Source: Gigaspora rosea (lineage: Eukaryota; Glomeromycota; Glomeromycetes; Diversisporales; Gigasporaceae). Taken from it: a stretch of DNA of 64,000 nt. The stretch spans positions 168,240 to 232,239 of the forward strand of contig QKWP01000066.1 in assembly GCA_003550325.1 (NCBI GenBank), written 5' to 3'. A model generated the notes under the pieces. That model was not told the origin of the DNA, did no database searches, and was given only the letters and a program-made list of their open reading frames with translations. The position numbers and the translations under genes were made by a program. Positions 25,318 to 35,932 of this stretch are shown here, in pieces (within the stretch, counting starts at the first letter, position 1; every line of letters starts with the position of its first letter).

Positions 25318-25505
25318 CATTAATTGGAAAAATATCAGATTGTGAATTTTTAGCTTTTATTGCAATAAAAGGAATTATTGTATCAGGATTATTATCCAAA
25401 AATTCATCAGTAAAAGTTGAATGAGAATCTTTTGAATTTTGTTTTTGATTATAAGTTCTATTTGTAAAATTGTCTAAATTATAAAAAGCAAATTTATCTA
25501 ACTTA
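25318..25505 (-). pseudogene. Possible exon of an unrecognised, decayed gene
   Basis: About 62 codons stay open on the minus strand (including DKFAFYNLDNFTNRTYNQK and FIAIKAKNSQSDIFPINA). An AG stands just upstream and a good donor (GTAAGTATA) just downstream, which is what an internal exon would show. Coding-like remains continue upstream on the minus strand to about 25720 but with stops (for example DSVQVYFNRSYKKLAQNSN). I do not recognise the protein. Chance is possible in DNA this AT-rich, but the amino-acid mix is less biased than in nearby accidental frames. Confidence 0.35.
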
Positions 25506-25857
25506 AGAGTTAAAAATAAAATTATAAAGTTATTAACTAATTTAATAAAGTATAGAAAATTTTATACAAAATAAATAGATTACTATTTTGTGCTAGTTTT
25601 TTGTAAGATCTATTAAAATAAACTTGAACAGAATCTTTTAAAGTTGTTTTTTTATAGTTTCAAAACTTTTTTCAGAACTTGGTTCTAAATTTTTTGATTA
25701 ATCTTTTGGCTAATTGATAATTAATAAAATTATAATATATTTTAAGGTTAATATAAATATACCTATAGGGTACATTAAATTTTTTGTACCTATTATTTTG
25801 ATCATATGGTATTATATACAAAAATAGCAATACTGATATTTTTTATATTATTTTAGA

Positions 25858-26035
25858 GTAGAGATTGGACCTAAGTGAGCATTATCTAGGTCACCTGTGG
25901 GTGGGATAGGTAACCCATATAGGGTTGTAGCAACCTGGGTGGGTTGCCTGTGGGTGCCCTGTGGGTTGACCTACAGGTTAACTTGACCTGTAGGTGCCTC
26001 ACAGGTTGATCCATGTGTTAACATGTATGCTATAA
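25858..26035. repeat. G-rich block of ACCTGTGGGT repeats
   Basis: A GC-richer patch with about ten degenerate direct and inverted copies of ACCTGTGGGTTG / CAACCYRCAGGT. It resembles the subterminal array of a hAT-type element, but I cannot pair it with a second end. Confidence 0.4.
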
Positions 26036-26589
26036 TAGTGCCAATCAAGCATACTTCTGTTTAACTAAGACAAAATTTTATCTAATTATGACTTCAATCC
26101 AATATCTATCTTGTTGAACTATAATGATTCTATCTTTTCAAATATTTTTAATATAACTGCTATTTTTTATAAAACTATTAGTATAACCATCTTATGAAAT
26201 TAAAGATGATAGGAAGTGGACCAAAAGATATATATATAAATTATCTATTTATATTATATAACTATAAAATAATATTATTTTAAATTTTGATTTAAACTAA
26301 AATTTGTAATTATTCTACTATAAATTATTTTGTAATTAAATAGTATGATTATTAAAAATTATTATTTTTATTTATTATTTAATAAAGTAGTTGAAATTGA
26401 TCAAAACAAGTTTAGTGTTGAAGTTTATGATATTAAAAATAAAATTTTAATATATTGGATATATTATTTTAAAAATTGATAAAAAAGAATTTCTAAGGGT
26501 AAATATTATTTTAAAATATTATTATTACTAAAGTTAAATTAAAAATTTTAATTTAAAAGTATATTAAAAATTTAAAAAAATATATTAGG

Positions 26590-27250
26590 TAGAATGCATA
26601 AAGCATTTAAAGCAACTATTGAAGAAAATACAACATTATTAAATTTTTTTAATACAAAAAATATTTGGTTGTTAAACAATATATTAAATATATATATAAT
26701 GTTGAACAAAATTATCAAAGAGATATTATTATACTTGAAACTGCAAATTTATATTTAAAAAAATTTAACAAAATTATGCTTGAAAATGGATTTAATGATT
26801 CAAAAAATTATAAATAAACAAATTTTTAATTAAATATTATATATTAACTCTAACTCTTTTGACTCTAATTTTATTTAATATAATTAATTAAATAATTATT
26901 TAGCTTTGTTCAATACCATTACAATTAACAGATTTACAATTTTATACTATTGAAGATTTTTTAGAAGGCTCTTTTCATAAATATAATAGAAATAATAATT
27001 ATAAAACTGCTATTTCTGATGAATTAGTTGGATTCAAACTTTTTCTTACTTTACTCATATATATTTAAAAAAAGGCTAAAGTAGTGAATATGCAAGAAAA
27101 TAATTATTTTTTTACGGATGCTTAGCTTTATACTTTATATAATGCCAATGAAGTACAATTTCTATTGGTAACAGGTATAATGAAGGTATTGATAATTTTT
27201 TTAAAACCCATATTTGCAATAATTTTTGCAGAACATTAAAATTAAAAAAA
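26590..27250 (+). pseudogene. Alpha-kinase (MHCK/EF2K type) gene, decayed
   Basis: Plus-strand fragments in three frames give, in order, pieces of an alpha-kinase domain: VVKQYIKYIYNVEQNYQRDI and ETANLYLKKFNKIMLENGF (26665-26810); after an intron-like AT gap ending in TTATTTAG near 26901, LQLTDLQFYTIEDFLEGSF and KYNRNNNYKTA (26915-27015); AKVVNMQENNYFFTDA (27075-27125); and FFKTHICNNFCRTLKL (27197-27244). The 'TIEDFLEG.F.KYN', 'V.MQ......TDA' and 'CN..C..L.L' stretches are the family's signature order. Stops at 27066 and 27122 and at least two frameshifts break it. Alpha-kinases are atypical Ser/Thr kinases related to elongation factor 2 kinase. Clearly a pseudogene. Confidence 0.7.
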
Positions 27251-28872
27251 TATTAATCAAAAAAAATAAATATTTGTTTGTTATAATTGTATTAATTTTT
27301 TTTCTTTTTTTTCTAATATATATAGAAGGCCTTATTCTTTTTTTTTTGCTTTTTTTATTTTGTTTTTTTTTTATTGATTTTTCATCTAGATTGTATAGTT
27401 TTCTCCTATTTTGCTTATTTTTTTGTTTTTGTTCTTTATATACTCCTTTATATATCTTTGTTTTGTTTGTTTTATTATACAGATAATAGTTAGTAAACTA
27501 TTCTGCTAGGATCTAGATGGAAGAAGTTTTTAAAAAGTGGTGGTTATAATGAGCTATAGAACTTAGCTAGTAATCAAGCTGTTTTTTAATTGTAAAGCTG
27601 TAAAGCCAAAAGTAATAATAGCATTTGATTATGTACCTATTTTTCCAATTAATAAAAAATAGCATAATAACTAGATTAAAAAAAATAGTATTAATCTTTT
27701 TTAAATCATTTAAATTGTTGCATTAATTTATGACTAAAATAAAGATTTACTGAATATTTTTTGCAATAATGCTAATAAATATTAAAAATTTTATTAAAGT
27801 ATAAAGTTTTTACTAAAACATATCTATGCTTTAAAAACACTTTTCAAAATTTAACTTTAATTTAAATGCTAGATTTAACAAAAAAAATTTTGAGTTAAAA
27901 CTTTTTTGGTGTACAAACTTACAAAATTTAAAAAAATACAATAAAAACATTTAATAGATATAAAACTAATAATGTGCTATTTATATGATGTCTAAATTTT
28001 TTAGTGTACAGTACATACAGTATATAAAGTACATATAGTTGTATAGTGTACAAAGTTGGACAAGTGGGTTGTCTGATAAAATTTAAATTTCTAAAATTGT
28101 ATATAATTTTTTTTGAAACAAGAAACCTACATTCAGAATCAAGCAAGCCAAATAATTAGGACAGTAATATACTGCCAATTTTTACTCTATATGTGTTAAT
28201 AGATCAATGGACATTGGAAAAATTTATATGTCCGGTGTCTGGTAAAATTCATCAGATATAGAAGGCTGCCAAACCCTGATAGTGTATATAGTATGTAAAA
28301 TATGTATAGTACACAAGAACCCCGAACATATAGTACAGAGGTTATACGTTACGCATTTCAGCAAAAACCCCCAAAATTTGAAAAGCAAAAAAGCAGTTTT
28401 TAGCAATTATCTTGGCATTAAGTAGTCAAATTTGAATGACTTTTTTTAAAAATAAAGCTCTTAGTAAGGCGCATCTAACAAAAAAAAGTTTATTCAATTT
28501 TGATTACTGGATCAGAAGTTATTTAAGCAAATATAGTTTTGTCATTTTCAACAAATTAGGTCAAAATTGTCCAAAATCCAGTTATGCCTATATGAGTGAT
28601 ATCGGTGGTCCTAATACACATATGATATATAAACTATTGATATACAAAATTTTGCAAGAATTAAATTTGCTTAGAAAATAAAAGGTGTTTCATAAGGGAA
28701 AATTTAAGATATGAATAGTTTTATAATTTGTTCTAGAATATTCTAAAAAGTTTTTTGCATACTGTACTATATGTGGATATTACTGTATAAAATACTATAA
28801 ATATGTTTTTTATTAATTGAAATATAAAATATTAAATACAAAATTTATAAATATAAATATTATAAAAATATA
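27251..28872. other. T-rich, then AT-rich spacer, no gene
   Basis: 27280-27480 is a T-rich low-complexity block whose open frame is an artefact of composition. 27998-28060 and 28275-28325 hold matching GTACA/TATAGTA word clusters (AGTGTACAGTACATACAG; ATAGTACACAAGAACC) in rough inverted order, perhaps an old fold-back. Nothing else was seen. Confidence 0.45.
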
Positions 28873-29212
28873 GAAAATTACTAATTTACACTACAGGTGA
28901 TTATTACCTGTAGTTAATTTGCCAATTAATTCAGGATTAAGTGTAATATATAGATTAATGTTGTGTAACAAAACAAAAATTTTTAAAAAATTGCTAAAAT
29001 GGCTTCTAGCCTAAAATTTTGTCTATGAACCTACTTTATTTTATTCATAAAAAAATTTCTTGCTACAAAGCTCTATCCTAATCTCTAACCTTTACTTAAC
29101 CTAATATTAAAAAGATTTAATTTTTATTTAATAAAAGTTCTTGGTTTTGATTATTTTTTATACATTGTAGATCACAGGTGATAATCACCTATAGTTATTA
29201 TTAGTTATTTTC
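28873..29212. mobile_element. MULE-type MITE, 9-bp TSD AAAAATATA
   Basis: A perfect 9-bp duplication lies at 28864-28872 and 29213-29221. The ends GAAAATTACTAATTTACACT and the complement of GAAAATAACTAATAATAACT are followed by the palindromes ACAGGTGATTATTACCTGT and AGGTGATTATCACCT, centred at base 30. These ends match the 4.3-kb MULE at 58400 (GAAATTACTAATTTACACTA). The interior carries degenerate CCTAA repeats near 29070-29105. Non-coding. Confidence 0.85.
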
Positions 29213-29231
29213 AAAAATATAATAGATTAAA

Positions 29232-29580
29232 GAAATAATATAATGTTCACGATAGGTGATTATCACCTGTGATCTACAATGCATAAATAAAAATAAATTA
29301 TTTTATCAAAACAAAAAACAAATCTTTTTAATATTAAGGGTTAGGAATTAGAAGAGTGCTTTATATATAGTAAAATTTTGCAAAAAAGTTTTTTTTTGCA
29401 TTAAAAAAAGTAGTTTTCATAGACAAATTTCTAGATTAGAAGTAATTTTTTAAATTTTTTTTTGTTTTTTGTTTGTTTTTGTTATACAAAATTTGATTTA
29501 CATATTATATCTGATTCTAAATTTTGATTGGCTATTGTACTACAGACGATATTCACCTGTAGTATATATAAAAATTCTTC
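29232..29580. mobile_element. MULE-type MITE, 9-bp TSD TAGATTAAA
   Basis: A perfect 9-bp duplication lies at 29223-29231 and 29581-29589, one base from the right TSD of the previous element. Ends GAAATAATATAATG and complement of GAAGAATTTTTATA, with the palindrome AGGTGATTATCACCT centred near base 30. The interior is the same core as the preceding element in reverse orientation, with TTAAGGGTTAGG near 29335. Confidence 0.85.
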
Positions 29581-29639
29581 TAGATTAAAACACTATTGAT
29601 ATAAAATACAAAAATTTATAAATATAAATATTATAACTA

Positions 29640-30540
29640 TAAAATTACAAAAAAACAAAATTACTAATTACAAAACTACAAAATTACAAAATACAAATCA
29701 CAAAATCAAAAAATTACCAATTTACAAATTACTAAATCAAAAATTATGAAATTACAATATTAAAATCACAAAATTGCAAAATTATTAAATCACAAAATTA
29801 CACAACTACAAAATACAAAATTACTAAAATTACCAATTTACAAATTACAAAATCAAAAACTTACCAAATCACAATATTAAAATTACAAAATTTACAAAAT
29901 CTCAAAATTGCAAAATTACTAAATTACTAAATTACAAATTACAAAATACAAATTTACAAATTTACAAAACCACAAAATTATAAAATCACAAAATTACAAA
30001 ATCATGAAATTATAAAATTACAAAATTATAAAATTACAAAATTACAAAAATATAAAATTACAAAATTACAAAATTAAAAATTACAAATTCACAAAATAAC
30101 AAATTCACAAAATTACAAATTCACAAAATTACAAATTTACAAAATTACAAATTCACCAAATCTCAAAATTACAACAAAATTACAAAATTATAAAATTTCT
30201 AAATTACAAAATTATAAATTACAAAAATACAAAATCACAAAATCACAAAATTATAAAATCACTAAATTACAAATTTACAAATTTACAAAATTACCAATTC
30301 ACAAAATCTCAAAATTACAAAATCACAAAATTACAAAATTATAAAATCTCAAAATTACAAAATCACAAAATTGCAAAATCACAAAATCAAAATCACAAAA
30401 TTGCAAAATCACAACTTCACAAATTCACAATTTACAAATAACAAAATTATAACAAAATCACAAAATCACAAAATTACTAAATTACAAAATTATAAAATCA
30501 TAAAATCACAAAACTAAAAATCACAAAATTACAAAATTAC
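29640..30540. repeat. Minisatellite ACAAAATTACAAAATC, left tract
   Basis: About 900 bp of degenerate repeats of 8-10 bp (ACAAAATT, ACAAAATC, TACAAATT). It continues at 31745-31970 after an insertion. Confidence 0.9.
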
Positions 30541-31744
30541 TGAATTCGGAACGTTAAATCCTGGGCCCAGGAGACGCAAGAACCCAGTTAGTTGTGGCAG
30601 CATGCAGGCTTGAGATACTTACCCAATGTGGTAGAGGCAGCTGCATGGCTTAAGATACGTTCTGAAAAGTATGCCAGTAGGGTACAGATACACTAATCTG
30701 GAAGCATTAAGCACCTACCTGGCAACACTACACCAAATTGGAAGAGACGATACTAGGTAGTGTAGGTAAAGTGGTGGGTATGTGAATACCAATTGTAGGT
30801 TAGAAAAGGACATCAAAGCCAGGTTAGCCATATAAATGGGAATATAAAAGGCTCTGGTAGGTTTAGGTTAGGGATAAATTAGTCCTAGTTTCGGTACTCA
30901 GTAGATAGTATAAAAATTGTACAACAATATTGTTATAATTAATATACATCTAATTAGGATTGGGCAAGCTGTATATCCAGTGCTTTTTCACTGGACACTG
31001 GACGTTTTCTAATTGTCCAGTGTAATGTCCAGTGCATGTCCAGTGTCCAATGACATATTTATAAAAAAATTCAATAAATAAATAAATTAGTCAAAGCACA
31101 ACATATCTGGTCAAATAACTAGTACTCCTAGAGGATTGCTCTAGCTAATTCTTAAAAATGTAGTTAAAATTTTATAATAATGCACTATATCTTTGATTTT
31201 AATTTAATTTTAATTTTATTTAATTTTAAAATTTAGTTTAATTATTGTATATTAGTCAAAAATTCTGTTAGTGCATACAGCATTTGAAAAAATTAATATG
31301 CAATAAATATGTGGCCACATAATACTGTATTTAACTAAATAAGATATCTATATGCAACCAATTTGCTTGCAATTGTAAAGGATAGTATTTCAAATGATGT
31401 TAACCTCCCAAAGCAATATGTATGGTAAGCAAGTTTTGAGAGATATTAGGCTTGAAAACATTATAAATATTTTATTATATAGCAGGAGCAGGCTTAATAA
31501 ATTAATTTTTTTAAGTTATTGATTTTAACAGAATTGGTTAATTATCTAGTTTATTTAATTTTTTTGTTTAAAATTTTTAAAATTATAATTTTTAAAATTT
31601 TTGTTGTCTAGTGATTATTTTTTTAATCCATTGCTTTTCACTGGACAATTAGGACACTGGACACTAGAGAAATTTCCAATTGTCCAATTGCTCTGTTGCC
31701 CAACCCTGCATCTAATAAAAACCAGAGGTATAACCTTACCTTAA
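30541..31744 (+). mobile_element. Candidate solo LTR inside the minisatellite
   Basis: GC content jumps on entering this stretch, and the same minisatellite resumes at its end, so it is an insertion. It begins TGAATTCGG and ends CCTTAACA. On the plus strand it has TATAAAAGG near 30844 and AATAAAAACC near 31713, the order of signals expected in an LTR. No internal retrotransposon genes flank it. A 754-bp hAT-like element (30955-31708) is nested in it; without that the unit is about 440 bp. The target duplication is not clear in the repetitive flank, so a non-LTR origin remains possible. Confidence 0.45.
30955..31708. mobile_element. Non-autonomous hAT element, 8-bp TSD CATCTAAT
   Basis: A perfect 8-bp duplication lies at 30947-30954 and 31709-31716. 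Ends TAGGATTGGGCAA and TTGCCCAACCCTG are inverted with one mismatch and fit hAT ends. Subterminal copies of CACTGGACA / TGTCCAGTG occur at 30985-31055 and 31635-31670. No transposase frame. Confidence 0.85.
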
Positions 31745-31970
31745 CAACAAAAAAACAAAATTACAAAATTACAAAATTACAAATTTACAAAACTACAAAA
31801 TTACAAAATTACAAAATCATAAAATTACAAAATCACAAAATCACAAAATCACAAAATTGCAAAATGCAAAATCACAAAATCACAAAATTGAAAAATTACA
31901 AAATCACAAAGTCACAAAATTACAAAATCACAAAATCAAATCACAAAATCACAAAATTACAAAATTTTAT
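31745..31970. repeat. Minisatellite ACAAAATTACAAAATC, right tract
   Basis: Continuation of the 29640-30540 tract. The 101-codon frame that crosses it is repeats read as protein (KITKLQNYK), not a gene. Confidence 0.9.
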
Positions 31971-33050
31971 TTTCAAATTAGGTAATAATTTTCTTTTTTA
32001 GTAATAATTTTAATTTGTATAGCACTAAAATACTAAAAACATTAAACCACTAAAATACTAAAGCAATAAAACACAAATTATGTCACTTAGTGTCCTATAG
32101 TACACTGTACAGAGAAGTTTTATTAGTAAAATTATGAAATATTCAACTTTTTAAAAAATCATAATTAATTTTTCACTCTTCATAAAATGAGCTAACATGC
32201 CACCTTTGAAATGCATCATTCTGTGAATAAAAGTGCCATTATGTATAATATGATATAATATGCTATCTTCTCTGTACTACTTTTACTGTAATATTCCATC
32301 AACTTATCTGTACATATTACTTCTACTATACCATTTTGTGGATTCTAGATACCAACCTATTGAACCACTTTTTTTATAGGATAATGATCCTCATAATAAT
32401 AACCCTAACATGACTTTATCAACACCTAGAACTATTCTTATACAATAGATAAATATAGACAAAATTACAACAATTAGATTTTTAAATTCCATATACAACA
32501 TTTATAAAAAAAAACTTTGTAAACTTTAAATATCCATAAACTATATGTAATCTTATTAATTATGCCTTAAACTTAACATACTACATATAAACAAATATTT
32601 CACTCCCCACAATTTAGCTGCACCTCTAGTTCAAAATACAAAATTTGAATTTTATCAAATATCCCTTTATTTGAACATACATGTATGATTCCTTTTTTAA
32701 CTTGTATCTTCCTAATTGAAAACATTTTTTTGTAATGCAAGATATAATTGGCCAGAGCATAGCAATGGTCCATAAGTGTCTATGCAAAGTGATACAAAAA
32801 AATTACCTTCTTGATGTGCTTCAATTATAAAAATCTTGACAAATTTTACTTTTTTGATATACTTGCATATATATGATGTAAATCTTATCAGAAATGGAAT
32901 TTGAAAATTTTTTGTCTGTCCGCACGCGTATCTATATTTGTGCTTTAATGTTACAACATATGCATATTAATGCATTTTGTAATATGATGAACATTATATG
33001 ATGTGCTCTGGACACATAATGCTATACATTAGCCTAGTAAGTATTTTCTT
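31971..33050. other. AT-rich spacer, no supported gene
   Basis: Short clusters of coding-like words on the minus strand, including NPQNGIVE near 32335, recall an LTR-retrotransposon integrase but are broken within a few codons. I do not call a gene. Confidence 0.4.
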
Positions 33051-33288
33051 TGAGGTAGTATAATTTGTGTTATTAAAATTCTAATATAAAACTTATTTAC
33101 TATTCCAATAATATATTATATGGTTAAGGTTGAGTTAGTTTGCATTAGAATTATTGCATTTTTTATTATGAGTTAGGGGAGTGCCAGAAATTACCTGATT
33201 TCCATTTACTATACCCCCTACCTCCTCCTTTTACCTGCCTGGTTTAATAGCCAATCAAATTTCGTGTATATTAAATTATTATTAAAAA

Positions 33289-33601
33289 TATTTATAAACT
33301 TTAATAGTTAATAACTTTTGATCTATTAGTCCAATTTAGATGATTTAACTACCAAAATGATCCTCTCAAAGAGAAAATTCTAACAAGCCCAAAATCACAA
33401 AAATCTAATCACAGGATCATAAGATCGACATAGATTTGCATATTGTTACTATATAGTATTTAGTAATAATACACAAATTTATATCGATCTTATAATCCTG
33501 TGATTAGATTTTTGTGACTTTGGGCTTGTTAGAATCCTCTGTAGTTAAATCATTTAAATTGGACCAGTAGATCAAAAGTTATTTACTATTAATATTTATA
33601 G
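33289..33601. mobile_element. 313-bp palindromic MITE
   Basis: Folds back over nearly its whole length. AATAACTTTTGATC near 33310 pairs with GATCAAAAGTTATT near 33571, then AAATCACAAAAATCTAATCA with its complement, meeting around TTGTTACTATATAGTA. A sister copy begins at 33612. Confidence 0.8.
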
Positions 33602-33611
33602 AATATAATAA

Positions 33612-34840
33612 ATAATTTCTGATCCACTGGTCCAATTTGAATGATTTAACTACCAAAATGATTCTCTCGAAGAGAGGATTCTGACAAACCCAAAATCACA
33701 AGAATCTAATCACAGGATCATAAGATTGATATAGATTTGTACATTATTACTATATATTGTTACAATGCTATAGCCTTCTTGTATTGAATATAGCAAAGTA
33801 ACAAGGTCACCTGGTGCAGTGAATATACACGGGGTGGAGGTGAAGTATACTTTTTACTTCACAGCAGGAGGCAGACGATTCATAATAAGGATAGTATATA
33901 ATTTTATTAGATAATATAAGATGGTAATAAGCCTTGCCTGTAGGAATTATCCTAGAGGGGAATATTACACTTTACAAGATAATAATAAAGGGATAAGGAT
34001 ATTATCCTAAGCTAAGATTCTAGGCGAGGGTATTGAACTCTAACTTTTGCAGGAAGGAGGAAAAGCTTCCTTTTTATAACTTTTCAATCCTAAGAGGTGT
34101 AACAATTCTATTGTTAATTTGTGCAGAGATAACTAGAGATAATTACTGCATTATTGTAGAGATAGTTAGAGGTATTTGTACAGAGGTAATTAGAGATATT
34201 TGTTTGGGGTAAACAAGACATTTGTGTGGTGATAGATAGGGATATTGTGTGGGAATAAGTAGAGATATTTGTATAGAGGTAGACAGAGATATTTGTGCGA
34301 AGGTAAGTAGGGGTATTAGTATGGGGGTAGTTGGGGATAGTCGCATAGAGGTAATTGGAGGTAGTCGTGTCGCGTCTTGTATTACCTAAGTTACTAGTTG
34401 GTGTAACCTTGTGTTACCTAGTGTAACCAAGTCGCAGTATTGTGGCGCAGTTACTGTGCCTCATTCTTTTACCCAATAGAATCTTTTCCTATATTTATAC
34501 TATAATATATATATAATAATACAATAATGAAATATGCTAATATAATAATAATATGACTAAATATATAATAATGAAATATTAACTATATGAAATAAATTAT
34601 ATATTCACAAGGTCTATTCTGTGCTATATCACTACGCTATCCTAAAAATCTGTTTTATAACAATATATAAACAAATACTATATATGTAATAATAATGTAT
34701 TGATCTTATGATTCTGTGATTAGGTTTTTGTGATTTTGGGCTTGTTAGAATCCTCTCTTTGAGAGGATCATTTTGGCAGTTAAATCATCTAAATTGGACC
34801 AGTGTATCAAAAGTTATTAACTAATAAAGTTTTCATATAA
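33612..34840. mobile_element. Second palindromic MITE, split by a solo LTR
   Basis: Left half 33612-33757 and right half 34663-34840 match the two arms of the intact palindrome at 33289-33601. They are separated by the 905-bp insertion 33758-34662, which landed in the loop. Confidence 0.8.
33758..34662 (+). mobile_element. Solo LTR, TSD ATATAT
   Basis: Starts TGTTACAATG and ends TTTTATAACA, the classic TGTTA...TAACA LTR ends. ATATAT stands on both sides (33752-33757 and 34663-34668). It splits a palindromic MITE cleanly. No internal retrotransposon genes are present, so it is a solo LTR if it is one. It carries a degenerate minisatellite of about 36 bp (34117-34370; units like AGAGGTAATTAGAGATATTT). 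Orientation is a guess. Confidence 0.6.
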
Positions 34841-34862
34841 AGTATTTTTAAATATATATTAT

Positions 34863-35206
34863 GGAATAATATAAAATGCATCTATGGTGTTCAACACCAA
34901 TATGCAGTATAATATAAAAAATAAACAAAAAAAATAAACAAAAATTAAATTTAATAAATGTTAAGTTAGAGTTAAGTTAGGGTTAGGGTAAGGCATAGTA
35001 TATAGTAAAATTTCACAAGTGGGGGTTTTTTTTAAAAAAAGGTAGTTTCATAGATAAAATTTTGAGTTAGAAGATATTTTTCAAAAAAATATCAAAACAA
35101 CAAAAATTTAGGTTGCACCTAATCTTTATGTTACACCGTATTTAAAAAGTTTAATTGGTGAAGATCATTATGGTGTTGAACACCAATGGTGCATTTTAGT
35201 AATGTC
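34863..35206. mobile_element. MULE-type MITE with TTAGGG tract
   Basis: Flanks ATATATTAT (34854-34862) and GTATATTAT (35207-35215) agree at 8 of 9 bases. Ends GGAATAATATAAAATGCA and complement of GACATTACTAAAATGCAC. The TIR palindrome is TGGTGTTCAACACCA, centred near base 30 in both ends. The interior has AGTTAGGGTTAGGGTAAGG near 34977 and the same A/T-rich core as the elements at 28873 and 29232. Confidence 0.8.
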
Positions 35207-35463
35207 GTATATTATATAATAATATGTTGTATTAGCCAATTAGAATAAAGGATATATAGTAACCTGACCAGGCCAAAAACCCCCTCCCCCAAGAAATCAG
35301 CTGATTTCTGGTGCCCCCTTTATTGTAAAAAATTCTGTTTCAGACCTACACACTATTCTAGTGAACACATTATATAGTTAAGATTGTTTTAGTTTATATT
35401 GAAAATAACATGTCTTATCATGAGTTACTATGAAAAATTTTGTTACAGAACTAATCTAGTGAC

Positions 35464-35627
35464 ACAGTATGGGAAGTAACAAAAATCAGGTGATTTTTTA
35501 GGGGGGAAGGGGGTAAAAAAAGTTAAAATTATATATAAGAACCTGACTATTTATATATTAAGGAAGAGGGAGGGGGTAGGCCTCTGATAAAAAATAATCA
35601 GGTGATTAATGACACTGCTCTATGCTG
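35464..35627. mobile_element. MITE of the AATCAGGTGATT family
   Basis: Same ends and G-rich interior as 17029-17180 (AAAAATCAGGTGATTTTTT ... AATCAGGTGATTAATGACAC). TAT-like flanks. It sits within the 110-130 bp degenerate repeat. Confidence 0.6.
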
Positions 35628-35932
35628 TTAAAAAATTAGCATTATTTTAATCTGTAAAAATCCTATTACAGAACTTACTTGTTATTTAGTCAATACACAG
35701 TATGATGTGAGTTAGTTTGTATTGAAATTATTGTGTTTCTATTGTGATATACTATAAAAAATTCTGCTATAGAACTTACTTTCCATTATGTGACACAGCA
35801 CATGGTTAAGTTGAATTAGTTTGCATCAAAATTATTGAGATTGTTTTTCATTATGAATTACTATACAAATTCTGTTACAGAACTTATTTGCTATTTCAGT
35901 ATTCGAGTAATATATAATATATGGATAAGGTT

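Noticed and set aside
27226..27486. 86-codon frame rich in Leu/Phe that looks like membrane helices
   Set aside because: It is translated T-rich low-complexity DNA downstream of the alpha-kinase remnant; the true coding remains use other frames.
29640..30540. Regular short repeats as a CRISPR array
   Set aside because: Units of 8-10 bp without unique spacers, in a eukaryotic context with no cas genes.
31696..32001. 101-codon frame of KITKLQNYK repeats
   Set aside because: A minisatellite read as protein; it begins inside the end of a hAT element.
32300..32960. Possible LTR-retrotransposon integrase remnant (NPQNGIVE on the minus strand)
   Set aside because: Only eight residues fit, a stop precedes them directly, and no neighbouring reverse transcriptase or protease segment could be read.
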